The notes below the pieces were generated by a model. The model was not told the origin of the DNA. It made no database searches and saw only the letters and a program-made list of their open reading frames with translations. A DNA stretch of 5,227 nucleotides from Hyphomicrobiales bacterium (GTDB lineage: Bacteria; Pseudomonadota; Alphaproteobacteria; Rhizobiales; TMED25), in contig JADHLM010000073.1 of the NCBI GenBank assembly GCA_016780665.1, forward strand, positions 1-5,227. The letters are read 5' to 3'. Made by a program: the position numbers and the translations under genes. Of this stretch, positions 1 to 5,227 are shown piece by piece. Positions within the stretch are counted from its first letter, which is position 1, and each line of letters begins with the position of its first letter.

Positions 1-271
1 GAAGTTTTTATTTGCAAGCAGATAATATTTTTTCATACCTTATATTGATTCCTACGATAGTAGCTGGGAAATTACATTTGGGATCTTACAACAAATACTT
101 ACAGCTTTTGGTCAAGTTTCAAATTCATTTCAGTATATCGTGAATGCCTGGCCAACAATTATTGAACTGATTTCTATATTTAAAAGGTTGCAGGCTTTCG
201 AGTCTACACTTTCTGGAAAAAATTTATCAAAAATTGAGTTCTCAAAAGATGAACAACAAAAAGAGTATTAA
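1..271 (+). pseudogene. sbmA: SbmA/BacA-family peptide transporter, C-terminal end, frameshifted
   Basis: This is the 3' end of an inner-membrane SbmA/BacA-type importer, a family that uses the proton gradient to take up peptides and peptide antibiotics. The gene begins left of the window. Reading from base 3 gives SFYLQADNIFSYLILIPTI then VAGK, which matches the conserved YYLQADNIFPY...VAG segment of the family. From base 71 the homology continues in another frame: TFGILQQ, then FGQVSNSFQYIVNAWPTIIE, then SIFKRLQAFEST, ending with TAA at 269-271. Adding one A to the AAA run at 69-71 joins the two parts perfectly, so one base seems to be missing. As it stands, translation would stop at TGA 141-143 and lose about 43 residues. 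The cause may be a sequencing or assembly error rather than true gene decay, because the downstream frame is well conserved. The 3' end overlaps the next gene by 23 bases. Family call is confident; functional state is uncertain. Confidence 0.82.
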
Positions 272-980
272 AGAAAAGCCTAATGATGCATTTATCCTAG
301 CTGCTGGCTATGGCAAACGTTTACTCCCACTCACTGAAAAGTGTCCTAAGCCGCTCATAGAAATTGCAGGCAACCCGATGATTAGCTATATCATTGATGC
401 CCTTCAATTAATAAATATTGAAAATATCTACATCAATACCTTTTATCTTTCTGATCAATTAGAGAAGTACTTAGAAGAAAATTATCCTAATATAATTATA
501 TCAAAAGAAACAGAACTCCTGGATACTGGAGGGGGATTAAAATATGGTGTCCCTACTGACTATGATCGATCAATATATATTATTAATTCAGATACAATGC
601 TTTTAAATGATTATGAGGATCTACTATATAGGTTGAGTGAAAAATATATTTATGATGATGCTGATGCTGTTTTGGCTTTATCCAAAAAAGAAAAAGCAAT
701 CGGTTACAATGGGAATGGTGATTTTTTTCTTGATAAAGATAAAAATATATCAAAAGAAAATCATAGTAATATTGAGAAATTTGTCTTTATGGGGATTTCA
801 ATTTTAAATACCAGAACTCTGAATAAAGTAAATAATAAGATTTTTTCACTCAATATGATTTGGAATAATTTAATATTGAAAAGAAAATGCTCAGGTATAC
901 TTCATGACTCAAATTGGTATCACACAGGGGATTTAATATCCTTAAATAATTTTGAAAAATATTTGATTGAGAACAAATGA
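249..980 (+). CDS. murU: MurU-like sugar-1-phosphate nucleotidyltransferase
   Basis: A 243-residue GT-A-fold nucleotidyltransferase, probably the cytoplasmic enzyme that makes UDP-MurNAc from MurNAc-1-phosphate and UTP in peptidoglycan recycling. The N-terminal nucleotide-binding signature LAAGYGKRLLPLT lies at residues 18-30, followed by PKPL (33-36), the sugar-site loop LDTGGG (91-96) and the metal-binding NSD (113-115). The C-terminal part has FMGISIL (180-186), FSLNMIW (199-205) and WYHTGD (223-228), the order seen in the alphaproteobacterial enzymes. Length is normal (about 230-245). ATG 249 is chosen because it is the only ATG before the signature; TTG 234 would add five residues. No clear Shine-Dalgarno precedes it, and the start lies inside the upstream transporter gene, so translational coupling is likely. 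Its TGA stop overlaps the next ATG. The substrate is inferred: mannose-1-phosphate or heptose-1-phosphate transferases share these motifs, and no amgK kinase is visible beside it. Confidence 0.85.
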   Translation: MNNKKSIKEKPNDAFILAAGYGKRLLPLTEKCPKPLIEIAGNPMISYIIDALQLINIENIYINTFYLSDQLEKYLEENYPNIIISKETELLDTGGGLKYGVPTDYDRSIYIINSDTMLLNDYEDLLYRLSEKYIYDDADAVLALSKKEKAIGYNGNGDFFLDKDKNISKENHSNIEKFVFMGISILNTRTLNKVNNKIFSLNMIWNNLILKRKCSGILHDSNWYHTGDLISLNNFEKYLIENK

Positions 981-2401
981 GAATAGTTTTTTATGACTTT
1001 GAGACTACTGGCAGAGACAAATATTGGGATCAGATAATACAAGTCGGAGCAATACTTTGCGATGAAGACTTAAATGAACTCGATCAGTTCAATATAAAAT
1101 GCAAATTAAACAAGTCTATCATTCCTGCACCACAGGCACTATTAGTAAATGGATTGTCAATGAATGAAATCGCTAAACACGAGCTCTCATACTACGATCT
1201 TGTTTACCAAATGAAAGAGAAATTTGATGATTGGAGTCCCGCTATTTTCATTGGGTATAATTCTATCAATTTTGATGAAGAATTTCTCCGTAACGCTTTA
1301 TTTCAAAATTTGCATGAAAACGCTTATTTGACTCAGATTAACAATAATGGCCGGGCTGATGCCTTAAATGTAGTTCAAGCATCTTCAATATTTACACCTA
1401 TGGCCATAAAATTACCAGATACCAAAAATAAATTTAAATTAGATCTATTAGCACCCGAAAATAATATTATGCATGAAAATGCACACGACGCATTAGCGGA
1501 TGTAATTGCAACAATTGAAATTTGCAGATTAATAAAAATAAATAATAATGAATTCTGGGAAAGGTCCCTTCAGTCATCTACAAAAAAAGGGGTTTCTCAA
1601 ATATTTGAAAACGATACAATGTATTGCCATCACGAGGCATATTATGGGAATGTGTATCCTTTCGTTACAACACATATTGGAACTTATAGTAATAAAAATA
1701 ACTCTGAACTAAATATATTATTTGATTTGAAAAAGGACCCAAAAGAGTATGTAGATCTAGATAAAGCGCAGCTAAAAGAGTTATATAAATCTGAAAAACT
1801 ATTTAGGTACATTAGAAATAATAGACACCCCATAATCATGCCAAAGGCATATGCCACAAGCTTTGCCAATTATGAAAAGATTGGCTTTTATGAGCTTGAA
1901 TCTAGAGTAGATGTTATTCAAAATAATACAGACTTTAAACGAAAAATACTTGAAATTCATAATGAAGCTTCAGAGAGCTACTCAAATGAGTCTCAATTAG
2001 ATGTATATGATGAAGAGAGTATATATTTGGGAGGATTCCCAAACTCCTCTGATAAACTAACTATGAAAAAATTTCATAGAGCTGCATGGAAAGATAAAGT
2101 AATAATTTGTGAAGAATTTACAGATAAGAGGTATAAATACTTTGGAAAACAAATTATTTATAATTATAATAAAGAACTGCTAGAGATTAATGATAGAAAT
2201 ATATTTCAAAAGACTCTTGCAAATAGGTTAATGAGTAATAACAGTGAGAAATGGTTAACTATACCAGAAGCATTCAATCAAATTGATAATTTAAGAGATA
2301 AGCATGGAGAAGATACTGAAATCTTAAAATTTATTCATGAATTTAATGCATATTTAGAGGATTTATATCAATCTCATAGTAGCGGATTATTGACTTCATA
2401 A
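977..2401 (+). CDS. sbcB: Exodeoxyribonuclease I (SbcB/ExoI)
   Basis: A 474-residue homologue of ExoI (E. coli 475), which degrades single-stranded DNA 3' to 5' in mismatch repair and recombination. All five DEDDh catalytic residues are in place: D7 and E9 in YDFETTG, D100 in GYNSINFDEEFLRN, and H170 and D175 in HENAHDALADV. The segment KFKLDLLAPENNI (152-164) matches the family's pre-ExoIII stretch. The rest also follows ExoI: a middle SH3-like region (about 205-310) with VDLDKAQLKEL and HPIIMPKA, then a helical C-terminal domain with YLGGFPNSSD (350-359) and FTDKRYKYFGKQIIYNY (381-397). These match the GGFFSDAD and F.DKR...L.FNYRARN stretches of the E. coli protein. It is therefore a complete ExoI and not just a short DEDDh nuclease. 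The start overlaps the previous stop as ATGA, which implies coupled translation. Its position next to trxA is where addB-addA sit in many alphaproteobacteria. Confidence 0.9.
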   Translation: MRIVFYDFETTGRDKYWDQIIQVGAILCDEDLNELDQFNIKCKLNKSIIPAPQALLVNGLSMNEIAKHELSYYDLVYQMKEKFDDWSPAIFIGYNSINFDEEFLRNALFQNLHENAYLTQINNNGRADALNVVQASSIFTPMAIKLPDTKNKFKLDLLAPENNIMHENAHDALADVIATIEICRLIKINNNEFWERSLQSSTKKGVSQIFENDTMYCHHEAYYGNVYPFVTTHIGTYSNKNNSELNILFDLKKDPKEYVDLDKAQLKELYKSEKLFRYIRNNRHPIIMPKAYATSFANYEKIGFYELESRVDVIQNNTDFKRKILEIHNEASESYSNESQLDVYDEESIYLGGFPNSSDKLTMKKFHRAAWKDKVIICEEFTDKRYKYFGKQIIYNYNKELLEINDRNIFQKTLANRLMSNNSEKWLTIPEAFNQIDNLRDKHGEDTEILKFIHEFNAYLEDLYQSHSSGLLTS

Positions 2402-2417
2402 ACATAACTGTTAGGCT
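2390..2417 (+). promoter_or_regulatory. Candidate sigma-70 promoter for trxA
   Basis: TTGACT at 2390-2395 is one mismatch from the -35 consensus. With a 16-base spacer it is followed by TAGGCT at 2412-2417, which keeps only the first two and last bases of TATAAT. Transcription would begin near 2424, giving a leader of about 14 bases that just includes the trxA ribosome binding site. The -35 overlaps the end of sbcB. In DNA this AT-rich such matches arise by chance, so trxA could equally be read through from sbcB. Confidence 0.28.
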
Positions 2418-2424
2418 ATTTATA

Positions 2425-2430
2425 AAGGAG
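2425..2430 (+). promoter_or_regulatory. Ribosome binding site of trxA
   Basis: AAGGAG lies seven bases before the trxA ATG. It is the strongest Shine-Dalgarno match in the window and fixes the trxA start. The other genes here have weak or no such site, which suggests thioredoxin is translated at a higher rate than its neighbours. Confidence 0.85.
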
Positions 2431-2437
2431 ATTTAAG

Positions 2438-2758
2438 ATGGCAACAAAACAAATAACAGATGATAATTTTCAAAATGAAATAAACAATTCTGATGTACCC
2501 GTTCTTGTGGACTTCTGGGCTGAGTGGTGTGGGCCATGTAAACAGATCGGTCCAGTACTCGAAGAAATATCATCAGAATATGATGGCCGTATATCAATAA
2601 TCAAAGTGAATATTGATGAAAATCCTGTAACGCCTACTAATTATGGAATAAGAGGAATCCCCACATTACTTCTCTTTAAAAACTCAGAATTAGTATCAAC
2701 TAAAGTTGGCGCTTTCCCAAAATCAACATTATTAGACTGGATAGATGAAAATATTTAG
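2438..2758 (+). CDS. trxA: Thioredoxin (TrxA)
   Basis: A 106-residue cytoplasmic thioredoxin of standard single-domain length. It reduces protein disulfides, for example in ribonucleotide reductase and peroxiredoxins, and is itself recharged by thioredoxin reductase. The active site WCGPCK places the redox cysteines at 31 and 34 within VDFWAEWCGPCKQIGPVLEE. The buried acid D25 and the cis-proline P75 (GIRGIPTLLLFK) are present, and the C-terminal GAFPKSTLLDWI forms the expected last strand and helix. There is no signal peptide. It lies 36 bases after sbcB and ends two bases before the stop codon of the oppositely oriented folC. The trxA-folC-accD-trpA order is typical of alphaproteobacteria, where trxA usually follows addA. 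Confidence 0.97.
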   Translation: MATKQITDDNFQNEINNSDVPVLVDFWAEWCGPCKQIGPVLEEISSEYDGRISIIKVNIDENPVTPTNYGIRGIPTLLLFKNSELVSTKVGAFPKSTLLDWIDENI

Positions 2759-2760
2759 CA

Positions 2761-4062
2761 TTAATTGTTAAGTTTAATTATTTCACCCGCAAGATATAAG
2801 GATCCACATATTATAATCCTATATGAATCTTTTGGTAATGATTTAACTATATCAAAAGCATCAAAAATATCATTTGCAGAAGTTGAGTCTATACCTAATT
2901 TTTTACTATTTTGACATATATTTTGGGGATCTTGTGCATTCTCTTGATTGGGTATCCTTATCGCGATTAATTTAAATAGTCTATCCTTAAATGGAACCAA
3001 AAACTCATTGGTATCTTTTGTAGATAACATCCCTATGACCATGATTAATTTTTTAGCCTCCAGATCTTTCAGAGCATCTGCAAGTGCCAACGCAGCGTGA
3101 GCATTATGCCCTCCATCTAGCCATATTTCATTTGTTTCACCAAGATCTTGATGTAACTTCCCACTTTTTATCTGTTCAAGTCTTGCTGGCCAGATAGTTT
3201 TCTGTATTCCATTTGAGAAAAAACCTGTATCTAATTTTAAATCCTTTATTGATGATATAGTTGCGATAGCAGTTGCAGCATTAAATTTCTGATGGTCCCC
3301 AATCAAGCTGGGATTTGGAAGGTTAATATTATATTTCTCATCTTGGTAATTAAAGCCTGCTGGATTAATTTTAATAGAGTAATCTTCCCCATAGATTTTT
3401 GATTTATTATTTTTTAATTTTATAATTTTTTTAAATAATCCTAATAAATCATAATTCTGTTTTGATATTACAGTTGTACTTCCGTTCTTTATAATACCTG
3501 CCTTTTCACTGGCAATATTCTCTAATGTATTCCCTAAAAATTGCTGATGATCTAGTCCAATAGGTGTGATAACTGAAACTAATGGTTTTTCAATTACATT
3601 AGTTGCATCAAGTCTACCCCCTAATCCAGTCTCAAGAATCAAAAAATCTGAACCAGTGGTTGAGAATTTTAAAAATGCAGCAGCAGTTATTAATTCAAAA
3701 ATTGTTATTGGCGATTTACCATTAATTCTTTCACAGTAATTAAGTAATTCAATGAGTGATTCATCATCTATAAGTTCAAAACCACCAATATTTCCGATCC
3801 TAAACCTTTCATTAAAGTCTACTAAATGAGGTGATATATATGAGTCTACTTTGAACCCTGCCTGCGTAAGAATAGAAACTATATACGATAATGTTGAGCC
3901 TTTTCCATTTGTTCCTGCTATATGTATGGTGTTTTTAATTTTATTTTGCGGGTTATCTAACTTATGAAGTAAACCCTTTATTCTTCCCAACGATAAGTCC
4001 ATCGATTTTGGATATAATTGAGCAATACGATCCAATATTGAATTAAACTGATTAGATCTCAT
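2761..4062 (-). CDS. folC: Bifunctional folylpolyglutamate/dihydrofolate synthase (FolC)
   Basis: A 433-residue Mur-ligase-family enzyme that uses ATP to add glutamate to dihydropteroate and to folates, so it both makes dihydrofolate and retains folates in the cytoplasm. The P-loop GTNGKGST is at 50-57, followed by SPHLVDFNER (77-86), the conserved ETGLGGRLDATN (144-155), the metal/ATP-site GLDHQQFLG (169-177) and SEKAGIIK (185-192) with the lysine that is carbamylated in this family. WPARLE (291-296) and LDGGHNA (315-321) mark the C-terminal Rossmann-like domain; GGHN is common in alphaproteobacteria, though the usual following Pro is Ala here. Length is full. The ATG is 15 bases after the accD stop with no Shine-Dalgarno in between, so ribosomes probably arrive from accD. 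It is the last gene of the trpA-accD-folC unit in this window. Confidence 0.96.
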   Translation of the reverse strand: MRSNQFNSILDRIAQLYPKSMDLSLGRIKGLLHKLDNPQNKIKNTIHIAGTNGKGSTLSYIVSILTQAGFKVDSYISPHLVDFNERFRIGNIGGFELIDDESLIELLNYCERINGKSPITIFELITAAAFLKFSTTGSDFLILETGLGGRLDATNVIEKPLVSVITPIGLDHQQFLGNTLENIASEKAGIIKNGSTTVISKQNYDLLGLFKKIIKLKNNKSKIYGEDYSIKINPAGFNYQDEKYNINLPNPSLIGDHQKFNAATAIATISSIKDLKLDTGFFSNGIQKTIWPARLEQIKSGKLHQDLGETNEIWLDGGHNAHAALALADALKDLEAKKLIMVIGMLSTKDTNEFLVPFKDRLFKLIAIRIPNQENAQDPQNICQNSKKLGIDSTSANDIFDAFDIVKSLPKDSYRIIICGSLYLAGEIIKLNN

Positions 4063-4077
4063 GTTTTTGGGAAATAT

Positions 4078-4923
4078 CTATTTATCTAAAAGAAGTTTGC
4101 AGATAGTGATTAATTTATTCCTGAGTTCATGTCTATGCACAACCATATCGATCATACCATGGTCCAATAAATACTCAGACCTTTGGAACCCTTCAGGTAA
4201 TTTTTCTTTGATTGTTTGCTCTATGACACGAGGCCCAGCGAAACCAATTAATGCGCCTGGTTCAGCAATATGAACATCTCCAAGCATGGCATATGATGCA
4301 GTAACACCACCTGTTGTAGGGTTCGTTAAGACAACAATATATGGAATTTTTGCCTCATTTAATTTTTGAACAGCAATAGTTGTTCTCGGCATTTGCATCA
4401 GTGATAGAATGCCCTCTTGCATACGTGCACCACCTGCTGCAGAAAATAATATTACAGGTGATGAAGTATGGAGAGCCTCATCCATTGCTCTAATAATCGC
4501 TTCCCCAGCTGCAATACCAAGTGATCCACCCATAAAGGCAAAATCTTGAACGATGCATATAACTGGTATATTACCAATATTCCCCTTTGAAATAACAACT
4601 GCGTCATCCGTGCCAGTCTTTTTACGGGCATCTTTCAAGCGATCAATATACCTTTTTTCATCCTTGAATTTTAGAGGATCTAAAACTTTATTATCGGCTT
4701 GGATTATTTCATACCCACTATCATATAATAAATCTAATCTCTTTTTTGCGGGAATTTTCATGTGATAGTTTGATCCAGGAATAACCCATTGATTAGACTC
4801 CAAATCTTTGTGAAATACCATTTGCCCACTTTCTGGACATTTTATCCATAGATTATCAGGAACATCTTTTTTTGTAAGTATTTCCTTAATTTTTGGGGTT
4901 ACTATGTTATTGATCCAATTCAT
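4078..4923 (-). CDS. accD: Acetyl-CoA carboxylase carboxyltransferase subunit beta (AccD)
   Basis: A 281-residue beta subunit of the carboxyltransferase, which with AccA moves the carboxyl group from biotin on AccB to acetyl-CoA, giving malonyl-CoA for fatty acid synthesis. The crotonase-like core is strongly conserved: DPLKFKDEKRYIDRLKDAR (82-100), QDFAFMGGSLGIAAGEA (126-142), GGARMQEGILSLMQMPRTT (164-182), and NPTTGGVTASYAMLGDVHIA (201-220), which supplies the glycine-rich oxyanion loops. GFAGPRVIEQTI (227-238) and LPEGFQRSEYLLDHGMID (242-259) follow. At the N-terminus only C29 remains of the four zinc-ribbon cysteines (LWIKCPESGQMVFHKDLE). That is the usual alphaproteobacterial form and the best taxonomic marker here. 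It starts 22 bases after trpA with a GGTGAT ribosome binding site and is followed closely by folC. Confidence 0.97.
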   Translation of the reverse strand: MNWINNIVTPKIKEILTKKDVPDNLWIKCPESGQMVFHKDLESNQWVIPGSNYHMKIPAKKRLDLLYDSGYEIIQADNKVLDPLKFKDEKRYIDRLKDARKKTGTDDAVVISKGNIGNIPVICIVQDFAFMGGSLGIAAGEAIIRAMDEALHTSSPVILFSAAGGARMQEGILSLMQMPRTTIAVQKLNEAKIPYIVVLTNPTTGGVTASYAMLGDVHIAEPGALIGFAGPRVIEQTIKEKLPEGFQRSEYLLDHGMIDMVVHRHELRNKLITICKLLLDK

Positions 4924-4928
4924 TTCTA

Positions 4929-4934
4929 ATCACC
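4929..4934 (-). promoter_or_regulatory. Ribosome binding site of accD
   Basis: On the minus strand GGTGAT lies five bases before the accD ATG. It pairs with the ATCACC portion of the 16S rRNA 3' end, an off-centre but genuine Shine-Dalgarno match, and it supports the ATG at 4923-4921. It sits in the 22-base gap after the trpA stop. Confidence 0.6.
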
Positions 4935-4945
4935 ATTTATTAAGA

Positions 4946-5227
4946 TTATAGAACGCTTGCAAAATCTTTTACCTTATTAAGGATTCCTTCTTTAATACTT
5001 GCTTCGGATTTTTTGTTTTCGATGATATTTACTAATGCTGATCCTACAATAACCCCATCAGCAAAGCTAATTATATTCTTTACGTCCTCTGTTGTTTTAA
5101 TACCAAACCCGACGCATACAGGTATCTGAGTTTCCTCTTTTATGGCATATACAGCATCTTTTACTTTACCTATCTCTGGTTTTATTGACCCAGTAACGCC
5201 AGTTATTGATACATAATATAAAAAACC
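4946..5227 (-). CDS. trpA: Tryptophan synthase alpha chain (TrpA), C-terminal part
   Basis: The last 93 residues and stop codon (TAA at 4948-4946) of TrpA; the start lies right of the window. TrpA splits indole-3-glycerol phosphate into glyceraldehyde-3-phosphate and indole, which is channelled to TrpB, in the final stage of tryptophan synthesis. The piece opens with GFLYYVSITGVTG, the conserved strand and loop after the catalytic half of the TIM barrel. It continues with IPVCVGFGIKT and ADGVIVGSALV, whose glycine and serine backbone atoms bind the substrate phosphate. The catalytic Glu and Asp would lie in the missing part. It is short for this part of TrpA only by the window edge and shows no internal break. 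accD follows after 22 bases on the same strand, so the two are likely cotranscribed; trpB and trpF would be expected just upstream, outside the window. Confidence 0.95.
   Translation of the reverse strand, partial: GFLYYVSITGVTGSIKPEIGKVKDAVYAIKEETQIPVCVGFGIKTTEDVKNIISFADGVIVGSALVNIIENKKSEASIKEGILNKVKDFASVL

Noticed and set aside
66..71. Programmed -1 ribosomal frameshift site in sbmA
   Set aside because: The in-frame heptamer is T GGG AAA, which does not fit the slippery pattern, and I see no stable downstream structure; a missing base in the A-run is simpler.
652..670. Short GATGATGCTGATGCTG near-repeat
   Set aside because: It encodes DDADAD in an ordinary loop of the nucleotidyltransferase and is too short to be a meaningful repeat.
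1684..1869. 61-codon open frame on the minus strand inside sbcB
   Set aside because: It lies wholly within the conserved sbcB frame, has no ribosome binding site, and its hydrophobic, Ser/Phe/Leu-rich product is what antisense of an AT-rich gene gives.
2026..2043. Perfect 7-bp inverted repeat TTTGGGA/TCCCAAA with a 4-base loop
   Set aside because: It encodes the conserved LGGFPN stretch of ExoI in mid-gene and has no T-run after it, so a terminator or regulatory role is not supported; probably a codon-choice coincidence.
2794..2824. Imperfect inverted repeat ATATAAGGAT / ATCCTATAT near the folC 3' end, considered as a terminator
   Set aside because: It has a 12-base loop, a bulge, an AT-rich stem and no adjoining T-run, and it lies within folC coding sequence.
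4061..4273. 70-codon plus-strand open frame over the folC start and accD end
   Set aside because: It is antisense to the strongly conserved C-terminus of accD and has no recognisable domain.
4553..4765. 70-codon plus-strand open frame inside accD
   Set aside because: It is antisense to the accD core and has no start signal or known motif.

Overview
This 5.2 kb window is a densely packed, AT-rich stretch of bacterial chromosome, most likely from an alphaproteobacterium with a small, low-GC genome (a free-living marine or host-associated lineage would fit; the sequence alone does not decide). The assignment rests on two things. AccD has the alphaproteobacterial N-terminus, in which the zinc-ribbon cysteines are mostly lost. 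The block trpA-accD-folC converging on trxA, with a sugar-1-phosphate nucleotidyltransferase upstream of trxA, is a gene neighbourhood I know from alphaproteobacteria. TGA is used as a stop codon, so the code is standard.

Layout, left to right. Plus strand: the 3' end of an SbmA/BacA-family peptide transporter, broken by an apparent one-base deletion in an A-run near position 70. It overlaps the start of a MurU-like nucleotidyltransferase (249-980), which overlaps by ATGA a full-length exodeoxyribonuclease I (sbcB, 977-2401). After a 36-base gap with a strong ribosome binding site comes thioredoxin (trxA, 2438-2758). Minus strand, reading from the right edge: the C-terminal 93 residues of tryptophan synthase alpha (trpA), then accD (4923-4078), then folC (4062-2761). 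folC meets trxA tail to tail with two bases between the stop codons. No intergenic stretch exceeds 40 bases, and I see no RNA gene, insertion sequence, CRISPR array or attachment site.

The minus-strand genes are biosynthetic: the last step of tryptophan synthesis, malonyl-CoA formation for fatty acids, and folate synthesis/polyglutamylation. They look like one operon whose promoter lies outside the window. The plus-strand genes cover peptide uptake, probable peptidoglycan (MurNAc) recycling, 3'-5' single-strand DNA degradation and thiol redox.

The most informative oddity is contextual. In many alphaproteobacteria the slot between the nucleotidyltransferase and trxA holds addB-addA (double-strand-break repair helicase-nuclease); here a single sbcB-type exonuclease sits there. 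I found no convincing sign of a new multi-gene system.
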